Below are positions 22,124 to 33,837 of a DNA stretch of 63,446 bases, in pieces. The notes under the pieces are model-generated. The model had not been told where the DNA came from and did not search any database. It saw nothing but the letters and a program-made list of their open reading frames with translations. The translations under genes were made by a program, and so were the position numbers. The stretch lies in assembly GCF_000275845.1 (NCBI RefSeq), contig NW_006766928.1:188256-251701 (forward strand), written 5' to 3'. Source of the DNA: Dichomitus squalens LYAD-421 SS1 (lineage: Eukaryota; Basidiomycota; Agaricomycetes; Polyporales; Polyporaceae). The first letter of the stretch is position 1, and each line of letters opens with the position of its first letter.

Positions 22124-24589
22124 ATGCACCTCTTGACCTCGTTGATTGGACTTGCCATTGGCCACCTGGCAGCGCCTCTTGTTTGCGGTTTTGCGATACC
22201 ATCATCCTCGTCTCTGAAGAGCGACATCATTTTGCTGTACAACAACGATCTGAACCGTGAGCGTTGTCTTCGAGCATCAACCTCACTAGCTGACCATCGC
22301 AATAATCTATGCAGTCAGTCAGCAACCAACTCAACGCAGTGCTCTTCTCCTTTCAACACCACAAATCCACGCTCACGCATCGAGCGCATGCGCAGCCCTT
22401 GGCGAGAAGTTGCTGCCGGTTAACAAAACGTTCTTGACGATCGACTTGGTGCCTCTCCTCCAGTATCAAGTCTTTCAAAAAAAATTCCCTGCTGCCCAGC
22501 AGTTCTGGGTCGCCAGTTCGGGTCCTGTCTGCCGGACTGTAGACTCTAAGGGTGTCGTTAGCTCTTCTCTGACGTGTTCGCGAGAGCTTCCTGTGCTCTG
22601 CTCCCAGAGCGCCGGATTCCAAGCCGCCGCCCAACCCACAACATCGCTGATGATTAAGTCTCAGGACCTGACTATAACAGGGTAAGTGTTCATGTCGCCG
22701 TCTTGTCGGAATCCATTCTCAAGTCTTTCTTAGATTTCGGGATCAGACTTCGTTCAAGTTCTTCGGCATTCCGTATGTGGACCCTCCAGCACGGTGGGAG
22801 TACCCTACGGTGTACACTGGCAACAAGACTATCGATGCGCGCAATTTGGGTCCGAATGCATTCAGACGGGCTCGACGTCAAGCAGCGAGGACTGTCTTTT
22901 CCTGAATATTTGGACTCCCTTCATCCCTTCTCCAAACACGAAGACGTCTCTGAAGGCAGTTATGTTCTGGATCCACGGCGGCGCGTTCACCGGGGGAACG
23001 GGAAGCGACCCGACGTTCGATGGCAACGCCTTTGCCTCTCGCGGTGATGTCGTCCTTGTCACGATCAACTATCGACTTTCTACGCTCGGCTTCCTCGCGC
23101 TCGATGATGGCAAGACAAATGGGAACTTCGGACTCGCCGATCAAATCGCTGCGCTTGACTGGGTGCGCGAGCACATTGCTGCATTCGGTGGCGACAAGGA
23201 CCGTATCACGATTTTCGGCCAGTCTGCGGGGGCTGCGTCCGTTCGTGCTCTCATGGGCTCTCCGAAGGCGATCGGAAAGTACGCTGCAGCGATCCCAGAG
23301 AGCAATCTCGCGGGCCAAAACTATGCCACAACGTACTCGTTGTATTACACCATTGCTGCGGAAGTCTCGCTCGTCGCGGACGCCATAGTCTCTGCGGTCA
23401 ATTGTAGCGATTCCAGCGACGTCTTGTTCTGCCTCAGGGGTGTCGATGCGAACACAGTAGTCAATCTCCCAACCGTAGCTCGGTAGGTTCTGTTTCGTCA
23501 CGGCATACGATTGATAAAAGGCCTTCTAACAGTACTGCAGATTCATTGTGGTCGACGGAACATATGTCGTTCACACTCAGCTTCCGGTGGACGGCTCTGG
23601 CGCAGTTGCTGATATTCACACAATGATGGGCTTCATGCGCGATGATGGCGCCGCCTTTATTGGGTACCCAGTACGAGAATATCTTTCCACGCTTTTCCCC
23701 ATAGCATGCTTATGGAAAAGGATAGACTGACGGGAACTTGACGGAGGGACTCATAGGCGCGTCCCTCAGCACCACTGTCGCAAACAACACACTGTTCCCA
23801 GAGCCGTCCGGCGCGAACGCCACATTGAACGTGTTCAACATAACTGCTGGCGTTACAACAGACGTCGAATTCCGTTGTCTGGATCAGGCGACGGCGTTCT
23901 CTGGAGTCACGCACAATCTCTTCAAGAGTGTTTGGTTTTATGAGTTCAACAGGAGTTACCAGCTATCGGGATATGATCCTAACGTCAGTATTGACAGGTC
24001 GCTATAGAAGACTAGTGATGCTAAGTCGATATGGATTCCCCCAGTTTCCGACGTGCGAAGCGCCCATTACCAATGAGCACCCCTTCGGAGATACATCCGC
24101 GGAATACTTCAAGTGCGTTCTTCTTATGGTTGGCACATGTACCATCCTGCTGATGCATCGTTCGTGATTCACCCGATGTTCTTCCTTCTTCATCGGCCTG
24201 CTCCTCATTTTCTTCTCAACATCCTTCCCTGCCACACCACATGAACGCGCAGGTGTCACTCCGGCGAACTATACTACGTCTTTGGCTCGATGCCTGCCGA
24301 TCGTCCGTACCGCGACAATCAAGATCTGCCGTTTATGCAGCGCATCGTTGACGTCTGGTCCTCTTTCGCGCGTACGTTCAACCCGAACCCCGACCCTGGT
24401 TTCCTTGCTGCCCGCGGGTTCACGAGCACGGCGCAGCAGTTGGCGGCCCAGCGGAAGTGGGAACCGGTGACGAAGGCTAATTTGCATGGGAAGCCGGTGC
24501 AGCAGCTACAGTGGGAGAGCGTGATGGTTCCGTTTGGACAGCAGGAGCAGTGCGAGTTCTTGGGCTTCCCGCTGACATATTATGGGTAA
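22124..24589 (+). CDS. Type-B carboxylesterase/lipase, esterase 2 (one frameshift)
   Basis: Seven exons as in esterase 3: 22124..22256, 22315..22681, 22734..23482, 23541..23670, 23726..23983, 24045..24112, 24253..24589. Signal peptide MHLLTSLIGLAIGHLAAPLV, Cys-containing N-terminal extension, then the COesterase fold with FWIHGGAFTGG, nucleophile elbow FGQSAGAAS and the His-bearing CHSGELYYVFG near the C terminus, so the Ser and His of the triad are present. Against esterases 1 and 3 there is a 1-bp deletion near 22861, between DARN and SSSEDC, which breaks frame in exon 3. Either the gene is a young pseudogene or the assembly has an error here. The start is chosen from the TATA position and from alignment of the signal peptide with esterase 3. 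It follows F-box B. Confidence 0.8.
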
Positions 24590-25293
24590 AGCGATGATCA
24601 CGTCGGGGTGTACGTAGTCCCGGGAAGGCAGACGAAACGATGTGGTCGAGTTTGTATACGGCGATCATGTTCTGATATGGAGAGGCGGTAGCAGGATAAG
24701 GCTGAAGGTTTGTCCTCACATCATATCATTTGTTGCTCAGGAATGGCACGGAAACGCTCCCTAGTGGACGTGTATAAGCTCTGAGCTAATGCGTTTTCTG
24801 ATCCCACTGGGCGCAAAATTGGATACTGAAGTGAGGGAGGACGGCTAAGAGGGACCGTTGGAGCAAAGCACACGAATCAACACTCCGTTCTCGCAGATAC
24901 ATGTTGTTGAACGTCAGCGGCTCAGGCCCCGAGTCCCAGCCCACTGGTTGCTCAAATTCATCTGGCGTTGCCAAGGTTAGAACACCAGAGTTTGAAACAA
25001 TGAATACCATGCTCTACGGCCACGCAACGACCAGCATAAACTCGTGGCAGATTCGTAGCACGGGGAGCGCAGATGGGTCCTTCGATCCCGACTAACGCAG
25101 TGCCTCACCGACATTTTTCGTAGAGATGATTCCTTTAGCGGCGCTGCTCTAGCCCAAGTTCCGTGGTCTGGCGAACTCCGACAAACACCCTTTACACAGG
25201 TCTCCTATGTCAGTGAAACATGTTATCTGAGCACTTGTAGAGGCAGCGCACTGCATCAAACAAGGCCTCAGTAGCGATTGATTAGGCGCCAGC
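24590..25293 (+). repeat. Duplicated inter-module spacer (copy 1)
   Basis: The esterase 2 to F-box C spacer is homologous to the esterase 3 to F-box D spacer at 30707-31178, for example GGAATGGCACGGAAACGCTC and GATCCCACTGGGCGCAAAA in both. Its 3' part (about 25125-25293) also matches, inverted, the flank upstream of F-box A (3885-4060). No gene inside. Confidence 0.65.
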
Positions 25294-26715
25294 ATGTCTC
25301 CTTCCAACCATCACAATCGGCGTAACCACCGCCAGCCCCCGCCTGTCCTCGCACGCTCCAGCAAGTATCGCACTATCTGCGACTTACCAGTCGAACTCCT
25401 ATGCATGATCATATCTCATGTGAAGTCCGACACGTGGACGATCCGGACGTGCACGCTCGTGTGCCACTGTCTCCGTGCGGTGTCACTGGAGCATCACTTC
25501 CGCAATGCCTTATCTGTACGGGACATCGACGCCTTCGACCACCTCTTCTCATTCTTGCGCGCGAACCCGAAAATCTGCGAGAAGACTGGCAGCATCAGGC
25601 TAAGTGGCGCCACACGGAAAGTCGGAAAGCATGGATACGCTCCCCTGACTTCGATCGACGATAACACCGTGCTGGAACTCACGCAGCTGCTTCCCAATCT
25701 CACAGCCCTGAGGCTCGGCTATTTCGTGTATAAAACGCCTCAGCTATCTGCTCCGAGACGGAATCCAGACGCCGAGCAGGATCCTCCTGCACCGTTCCGT
25801 CTTGAACAACTGTCCTTCGGCTCAACAACTACCTCCTCATCTAAGGAATCCTCTATCTCTGGCTTATTCCGTATCCTGTCAATGTTCGATGTCGACTCCT
25901 TGTACGGAGAGCCCACAGGGTGGGACATCAATGCTCCCATACCATCCGATATTTCAAGCCTCCACCGTCCCTTGAGGACGAAGAAACTACGCTTATGGAA
26001 AAGTTGTTTAGACGACAGCAAATTCATAGCAATGCTCTTGGAGGCGTTCACGAAAAGCCTCGAGCCGGGATATTTGCAAGATCTCGAAGTCGAATGCAGC
26101 ACCATCTCCGAAGTCTCTGCCATAGGCCAGCTCCTTGCTCGCGTTGGACAGGGTCTGACGAGCCTGCAGGTCAGCGGGAAGTCTCCTCCCTCAGCATCTA
26201 TGCGGGATGGTTGGAAGGACCCAATGGACAGTGAGTGAATGTTCAAATCTCTGATGAAATTCGCATCACAGGCTTATGTACAACCGGATGTTTCTCTAGG
26301 CCATTGGGAAAGCCTCAACCTCGCGTCTTGCCCGAGACTCGAGTCGATCAATATCAACATCTACTTCCGCGCATCCGGCGACGAGAAACAGCCTACGGAC
26401 CACCCGGCGCTCAGCCTCGCAGGGGCTGGAATGCTTTCCCAGGCGTCGGGTACCTTGCGCAAAATCGCTATTTGGCTGCACGACCTGCCTCGCATTACGA
26501 CGTTGAACAACCGGCGTCTGCTCCGACTGCAAGCATTTGACAGAATCATCACACAAGACCGGTTCCCGCTCCTCGAGGAGGTGAAGTTGCGAATTTCTGT
26601 TCATTATGATCTGAGAAGGAAGCCTAGCTACGACTGGCAAAAGGTGGTGCTTGGAACTCAGAAGGCTCTACGTGGTTTACATTCGCGGGGGTTACTCGAG
26701 GTTACCGGTTGGTAG
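25294..26715 (+). CDS. F-box protein C
   Basis: Exons 25294..26230 and 26300..26715 with a 69-bp intron of nearly the same sequence as in F-box A; 450 residues. The F-box reads CDLPVELLCMIISHV... TLVCHCLRAVS at about residues 28-70, then leucine-rich repeats. It is the closest paralogue of F-box A (long identical stretches, same intron length) and precedes esterase 3, the closest paralogue of esterase 1. The A/esterase 1 and C/esterase 3 blocks are therefore the product of one duplication, now in inverted orientation. Confidence 0.9.
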
Positions 26716-27769
26716 CGAACAAGCTGTCTCTGGTATGTGTTTTGATCTCAAATTACATCGACTACGCTGAAAGCCGTGATGCAGACAGCATTGGGGAACG
26801 ATACTTTGGGAATGCGATATAGTACTACATCAAGTATTCTACAATTCCTTCCGCCTGTGCATTGTATCAGAGCAGTGAATTGTCATGATCCTGCACTCCG
26901 CCTCAGACTGTAGCTGAGTCTTGTATATCTTTTTTTTCGGATAGCCAGGGTTTGTTCTCCACCTTTGAGAGGGGACGTGGAACAGTGATCCAGCCACGCT
27001 TGTAGTACCATAGCTGGACATTAACATTGTTGACGACAACACTTGAAGCCGTTACAGGTGCCGATCATGGATAGTCGCATGATGATAGCAATGTAAGAAA
27101 GGCGAGCCAGTGTGGCGACAGCCTTTGGTACAGGAAATATAGGCCCGTTACAGGATCCAGCCTTGACCGTAATCACAGGCTGCCGGATAGGAGCGCCGTG
27201 GGCCCAAAGCTCACATGGTACGGTATGTGCAGGTGGCACTGCTGCTCTGGACTTTCCATGATGCATTTGACAAAGGAACGAGTCAACCATTCCCCCCTTC
27301 ATGTGTATTTTATATCACTGCTTCATGAGATCGCATCCTTCTCATCAGGACGTCCAAGGGACTCTGCCGGCAGCTTCCGAACGGCATGACGGTCCGGGCT
27401 GGCCGCCCATATGATACCGCCAGCAAATCCATCCAGTTTCCACATACCCCTATCGAAGCGGAAATCCCATGACACTAAGACTTAGAAGGCTATGACCTCT
27501 CTTTCTGATCTCATGTGCACCAACTCGAGACGAAAAACAACCGTCGGGCCATGAGTACGTACCTGCTGACGCTGTTCAAGTTGATGTTGGAATTGCCCTC
27601 CCCACTAGCTCTCCGTTTCAAGCGCGAGGGCCGACCCAATGCTGGAGCACATGATGGTTTCTCGTTCTTCATCGTCTCTCGTGATCGTGATGGAACTCTT
27701 CCTCAGTCATTCATATATTAAGGTCATCGTAGTTCGTTGGCCAGTCGACAACCAGGTGACATCAACGCG
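26716..27769. other. Intergenic between F-box C and esterase 3
   Basis: No gene seen. The portion from about 27300 to 27769 matches, inverted, the esterase 1 flank at 1027-1520 (shared blocks around GTACGTACCTGCTGACGC and CATATGATACCGCCAGC). The matching flank was interrupted on the left copy, where the solo LTR and dispersed repeat sit. Confidence 0.55.
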
Positions 27770-30706
27770 ATGGGGTTTGGTGTCGCGCTTGCCAGGCTCG
27801 TTGTGCGTCTCCTAGCGTTGCCTTTGGTCTCTCATGCTGGTCTTGCTATAACGTCGTCATCGTCGGTGAGAAGTGACATCACTTTGTTGTACAATAATGA
27901 CCTGAACGGTGAGTTCCGTCCGCCTCAGCCCTGTGTCGATTGCTGACTGTTGGCCGCACTGCAGTCAATGAACAATCAACCCACCACGGCGCTCTCTTGC
28001 TTTCAACTTCATACCTCCACCCTGACGCGTCGCGTGCCTGCGCAGCCCTTGGAGAGACGTTGCTGCCCGTCAACAAGACATTCTTTGCGACTGACTTGGC
28101 GCATCTGCTCCAGTACCAAGTATTCCAGAAGAACTTCCCTCCCACCCAGCAGTTCTGGGTAGCCGGCTCGGGACCGTTTTGCCAGATTGTCAATGCTAAG
28201 GGTGCCGTCAGCCTTTCGCTGACGTGTCTGCGAGAGCTGCCTGTGCTGTGCTCCCAGAGCGCCGGCTTCCAAGCACTAGCCCAGCCCGAGACTTCGCTCA
28301 CGGTGAAGTCTCAGGACTTGACGATCGTCGGGTAAGAGACTTTCCCGTCGGCATACCAATATGCAAACTGATACTCTGCTAGATTTCGGGATCAAACGAC
28401 GTTCAAGTTCTATGGCATTCCATATGCCGACCCTCCGGGCCGGTGGGAGTACCCTACTGCATACACCGGCAACAGGACCATCGATGCGCGCAACTACGCT
28501 CCTGCGTGTTTCGGGTCAGGCTTGAACCCCAGCAGCGAGGACTGTCTCCACTTGAACATCTGGACGCCCTTTATTCCATCGCCAGACACGAAGACGCGTC
28601 TGAAGGCAGTGATGTTCTGGATCCATGGTGGCGCATTCACGGGTGGATCAGGAAGCCAGTCGCTGTACGATGGGGGCGCACTCGCGTCTCGTGGCGATGT
28701 CGTCGTCGTCGGAATTGACTACCGCCTTTCCACTCTCGGCTTCCTCGCACTCGATGATGGCAAGACAAACGGGACTTTGGTATCGCGGATCAGATCGCTG
28801 CGCTTGACNNNNNNNNNNNNNNNNNNNNNNNNNNNNNNNNNNNNNNNNNNNNNNNNNNNNNNNNNNNNNNNNNNNNNNNNNNNNNNNNNNNNNNNNNNNN
28901 NNNNNNNNNNNNNNNNNNNNNNNNNNNNNNNNNNNNNNNNNNNNNNNNNNNNNNNNNNNNNNNNNNNNNNNNNNNNNNNNNNNNNNNNNNNNNNNNNNNN
29001 NNNNNNNNNNNNNNNNNNNNNNNNNNNNNNNNNNNNNNNNNNNNNNNNNNNNNNNNNNNNNNNNNNNNNNNNNNNNNNNNNNNNNNNNNNNNNNNNNNNN
29101 NNNNNNNNNNNNNNNNNNNNNNNNNNNNNNNNNNNNNNNNNNNNNNNNNNNNNNNNNNNNNNNNNNNNNNNNNNNNNNNNNNNNNNNNNNNNNNNNNNNN
29201 NNNNNNNNNNNNNNNNNNNNNNNNNNNNNNNNNNNNNNNNNNNNNNNNNNNNNNNNNNNNNNNNNNNNNNNNNNNNNNNNNNNNNNNNNNNNNNNNNNNN
29301 NNNNNNNNNNNNNNNNNNNNNNNNNNNNNNNNNNNNNNNNNNNNAAGGACCGCATCACGATTTCGGCCAGTCCGCGGGAGCTGCGTCCGTTCGTGCGCTC
29401 ATGGGCTCTCCGAAGGCGATGGGCAAGTACGCTGCAGCTATCCCGATGAGCAACCTCGCGGGCGCGAACTATGCCACGACGTACTCTTTGTACTATACCA
29501 TCCCCGAGGAAGTCTCGCTTATCGCGGATCCGATCATCTCGGCGGCCAATTGCAGCGACGCGAGTGATGTCCTGGGTTGCCTCAGGGCCCTTGACGTCGA
29601 CACGCTTTTCCGTCTTGGGACTGTTGCTAGGTCGGTCTCATTCGATGTGCCATTCACCATGTGCTGACGGTGCGCCAGGTACCTCGTCGTGGATGGTACA
29701 TACATCGTCCATCGCCAGCTTCCTGTCGACGGCTCTGGCGAGGTTGCCAACGTCCACACCATGATGGGCTTCATGCGCGATGACGGGGCAGGATTCATTG
29801 GTTATCCGGTACGAGACGTTCTCCCTCTCTACGCCGAGGATCATCCTGACGTATGTGGATAGACCAGCGGAAACCTGACAGAGGCATTGATTGCCGCGTC
29901 TCTTGACACCAGTATCGCCGACAACGCGCTGTTCCCAGAGCCGTCTGGCCCCAATGTAACGCTGAATGTCTACAATGTGACGGCTGGTGCTACGACGGAT
30001 GTTGAGTTCCGCTGTCTGGACGAGGCGACGGCGTTCTCCGTGGTCACTCACGAATTGTTCAAGAGTGTGTGGTTCTACGAGTTCAACAGAAGTTACGAGC
30101 CACCCGGGCATGATCCTAACGTGAGTGTTAGCAGTTACCACCGTCGGTCAGAAGATGTTGACCTAGTACACATACATCTAGTGGCCCACTTGCGAACCGC
30201 CCGTCACCCCGGAGCATCCGTTCGGAGACACTTCTGCCGAGTACTTCAAGTGCGTCTTCCTATGCTACCAACGATCTAACGTGCAGGGCTGATGCATCCA
30301 TCTTCGCTTATTGTCTCTCCTCCAACTCGCGATTCGCACTTTTCTCGACCGCCTGCACGGACGCCCCAGGTGCCACTCTGGCGAGCTGTACTACGTCTTC
30401 GCTTCGCTCCCTGCGGACCTGCCGTACCGTGACGATCAGGACCTGCCATTTACGCAGCGCATAGTAGACATCTGGTCGTCCTTCGCGCGTACATTCAACC
30501 CGAACCCCGACCCTGGATTCCTTGCTGCCCGCGGCTTCACGAGCACGGCGCAGCAGCTGGCGGCGCAGCCGAAGTGGGAGCCGGTGACGAAGGCTAATTT
30601 GCATGGGAAGCCGGTGCAGCAGCTACAGTGGGAGAGCGTGATGGTGCCGTTTGGACAGCAGGAGCAGTGCGAGTTCTTGGGCTTCCCGCTGACATATTAT
30701 GGGTGA
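27770..30706 (+). CDS. Type-B carboxylesterase/lipase, esterase 3 (contains assembly gap)
   Basis: Seven exons: 27770..27908, 27965..28331, 28383..29630 (interrupted by N), 29679..29808, 29863..30120, 30182..30249, 30370..30706. Signal peptide (ALARLVVRLLALPLVSHAGLA), N-terminal extension with conserved Cys, SEDCLHLNIWTP, FWIHGGAFTGG, nucleophile GQSAGAAS just after the gap, CHSGELYYVF with the catalytic His, and C terminus GFPLTYYG. Two 1-bp deletions relative to its paralogues lie on either side of the gap (near 28778 and 29362). They probably reflect low-quality contig ends. Likely a secreted hydrolase of lipid or other carboxyl esters; substrate unknown. A TATATTA box lies about 55 nt upstream of the start. 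Confidence 0.85.
28809..29344. other. Assembly gap (536 N)
   Basis: Run of N inside exon 3 of esterase 3. In esterase 2 the sequence between the two flanking blocks is only 36 bp (23160-23195), so the declared gap length is probably far larger than the missing sequence. Confidence 0.95.
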
Positions 30707-31178
30707 TGATCACGTCAGGGTGCATGTAGCCTTGTCAAAGCGGACGGAAAAATGTGATCGAGTTCGTATACGGCGGTCACATTCACATACGAAGAGATGG
30801 TAGCAGGATAAGGCTGAAGGTTTGTCCTCACATCGTATCATGTGTTGCTCAAGAATGGCACGGAAACGCTCCCTAGTGGACGTGTATAAGCTCCGAGCTA
30901 ATGCGATCTCTGATCCCACTGGGCGCAAAAGTGGATACCTGAAGTGAGGAGACATGTTGAAACGTCACTGAGGCTCGGTTGGTTGCCCAAGCTCATTAGC
31001 GAGTTCAAAGGCAGGACACCCCCACATCAAAAGCTGGATACTTAGTTCTATGGCCACGAAAAACCCACATGGGTCCGCGGCAGATTCGTGGCACATGGAC
31101 GGGCGAGGTGCGCGGGTCACTATTCCAATATGATAGCCGTAGACCTCACCGTCGGACGCGGTCTCCCTAAGCGCTAAC
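30707..31178 (+). repeat. Duplicated inter-module spacer (copy 2)
   Basis: Matches 24590-25293 in order but shortened. The first about 240 bp after the esterase stop are nearly identical in the two spacers. No gene inside. Confidence 0.65.
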
Positions 31179-32576
31179 ATGTCTCCCTCCAACCACCACA
31201 ACCGGCGAAAGCACCATATCCTCCCGCCTATGCTCACTCGGCCTAGCAAGTGTCGCACCATCTGCGACTTGCCAGTAGAACTCCTGGACATGATTATATC
31301 TTACCTGGAGTCCGACGACTGGGGTGTGGTCGTGCTCGCTTGCGTGCCGATACCTCCGTTCCGTATCGATCGACCGTTACTTCTCCAAATCCCTCGTCGC
31401 TCGGCACCTTCACAATTTCGACCACCTTTTCTCATTCCTACATGCGAACCCCAGAATCAGTGCCAAGATTCGGAACTTCACGTTGGGTGGTGCGACGCGG
31501 GACGTTGGGAAGGGCTGCTCCCTTCTAATCACCACCGACGACACAATCGTGCTGCGGCTCCTGCCGCTTCTTCCCCATCTCGAGTCAATTGAACTTCGCA
31601 CCTTCGCATACGGCCAACCTCAGCAATCCGTCCCGCCGCCGTCGCCTCAACGCGACACTCCCGGACCATTCCACCTTCGTCATCTCTCATTCGGCTCAGG
31701 ATACTACGGCTGCCCCCCTCGTAGCTCTTCAGTCTCCGGCTTATTCCGCATCCTGTCTTTGTTTACCATCGACCATTTGCATGGAGAATCTAGGGAATGT
31801 CATCTCGACCTCGGCACTCCACTCGATCAATCCTACCTCTACCGTCCCTTGCAGCTCAAGTACCCTTTGTTACGGGGATACGGTTCGGCCAACAGCAAGC
31901 ATGCGCTCATGATCCTGAACTCATTCACGGAGAGCATCGAACCGGGATATTTGGAACGCGTCGAGATCGACTGTCGCGCTGTCTCTGAGGTGTCGGCCAT
32001 ACGCAAGCTCCTTGCCCGAAATGGGAATAGTTTGAAGAGCCTGAAGGTTGACGGGGCGCCACGTGGTATTGCATGCCGGTCTGGAAAGACCCCATGATCA
32101 GTATGTCGATGTCACATCTTGCCCTACATAGCCACTGATCATATGATATTCCAGGACATTGGCAAAGCCTTAAACTAGCCTCGTGTCCGAAGCTCGACTC
32201 TATCAGGATCAATATCTACTTACGTGCACGGCCAACGGACGACGACTCGGACGAGACAGAGGCTACGAACGTCCCGGCACTCAGCTTGCCCGGGGCTGGT
32301 ATGCTTTTCCAGGCCTCCAGTGCCTTACGCTCGATTTACATCTATGTGCACGATCTGCCTCGCGTGACGACACTGAACGACAGGCGGCTGCTTCGGTTGC
32401 AAGAGTTCGACAAGGTCATCACGCCTGACACGTTTCCGCTCCTGCTGAGGGTATTCTTGAGGATCAGACCCGACGGGGACTTGTGGCGACAGCCTGACTA
32501 CAAGTGGCGGAAAGTCGTGGTCGGGACGCGGCGCGCATTGCCAAATCTCCACTCGCGAGGAATGTTGAGAGTGTAA
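31179..32576 (+). CDS. F-box protein D (frameshifted, probably decaying)
   Basis: Same layout as F-box A-C. The first part reads NHHNRRKHHILPPMLTRPSK then CDLPVELLDMIISYLESDDW. The frame is then lost near 31320-31324 by a +1 or -2 indel and resumes as CSLACRYLRSVSIDRYF. The second exon begins 32155 (HWQSLNLASCPKL) and ends 32576. The donor aligned with the paralogues (32101) is out of frame with exon 1, but an alternative GTATTG donor at 32066 restores frame. The indel falls inside the F-box, which would abolish Skp1 binding unless it is a sequencing error. No esterase follows, so it is either an orphan half-module or its esterase was lost. Confidence 0.75.
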
Positions 32577-33189
32577 AATTTTGAGGTGCACCAGGCGAGT
32601 ACCTGATCTCATGATGTGCCTTTTCAACGTTGATGTGATCGTGCTTTTACTTACTGTCATTGTGCGTATAGCTTTACTACGGATGATGCCTTGGGACACC
32701 AATGCTGCTTTACCTGATTATACTGTACAATCGTATCCCCGATTTTATTTGCTTTGCCTTGCAATCTACGAGTTGAATGATCTCGGGGATAATCCTAGAG
32801 ACCCTCTGCCACTTCTGTTGACCTCAGTGCCCATAATTAGTGCTGGATGCACAGCTCTACATTCATGGTGTGTGCCGTGACCCTGGCAGGGTCTCGCGCC
32901 TGCCGTTGTCCTTCACATTCTCTTCGTGGAAGTTCGTGCCCTACCCTTGAACATACCGCCTCTGATTACCGCCGTAAAGAATCAACGCATCGTCAGCCAA
33001 CATGCACCGTACCATAATATTCGTGGTGCTAGTAACGAGATATCATGATGCACTCTGACCGTCCACGGATAGAGCAGAATCCCCATCGCGGCTTATTACC
33101 TGGCTCGCACGAGTGGCACAACATCTCTGAATTATCTAACGTGTGAATCAGCGCCCCTGCACACATAGCGCGCACCAAACAAGGAGGGC
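32577..33189. other. Intergenic, no gene seen
   Basis: Boundary between the F-box/esterase array and the P450/KH cluster. No supported coding region. Confidence 0.5.
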
Positions 33190-33420
33190 CTACAATATGG
33201 TCAAGCTGGTGCCCGTACCTCCTCTCAGACCCGTCCCTAGGCTCTGCTTGAACGTCTCCCCCGCAAAGCGCGGCTCCGCGGGCACCTTGACTCCGCGATT
33301 CGCGTCAGCACCACGGTGACGCCTTTTGTCTCGACGGACCCCGCCTGATGCGCCCTCGCGGGCCGCCGCTGAACGCATCGCGGCGGCAGGGCCTCAGTAA
33401 GCGCGCGGGTTGAAACTTAG
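33190..33420 (-). pseudogene. Decayed 3' fragment of a P450
   Basis: Degenerate copy of the last exon of P450 2 (33838-34100). The order of similar blocks is the same: GGTCAAGCT..GCCCG.ACCTC, then GCTTGAACGTCTCCCCC, then CGCGGGCCGCCGCTGAACG (haem-loop region on the minus strand). No intact reading frame or complete haem motif remains. It lies 420 bp beyond the P450 2 stop in the same orientation, consistent with tandem duplication and decay. Confidence 0.6.
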
Positions 33421-33837
33421 GCCGCAGCCGCAGGCGGGCAAAGACGTCGGTGAGGAGAGAGGGCGGGAACATACAGGAGTCCGGAGTGCAGATTGACCGG
33501 ACAATGTCTCTTACAAAAGCCGAAATCCATCCGAGAGATCTTCTAGCTCAGACCGTAGTCCGCAGAGACACGATGGGGGACGCCTATCGGATGCCGAACA
33601 TCTGGTGACACTCCCGTCCGCTGGCCCATACTTGTGAAGCTGAACCTTTACTTGCAAGAAGTACAAGGCGTCCCAAGACAAACAGTCCAAGTAGCTCGAG
33701 CCAACACGAACTCCTCCGGATCCCTACCTCCGCCTGAACACCAGCGGCGCCCGCTCCGGACTGCCCCGACACGAATCAGCATCCGCGCACCCATCGGACT
33801 CAAGGAGAGCGCGAGAATTGAAGAAAGAGAACGCGAC

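Noticed and set aside
28648..29358. Minus-strand frame running through the N block
   Set aside because: Open only because N codons cannot be stops; opposite strand of esterase 3.
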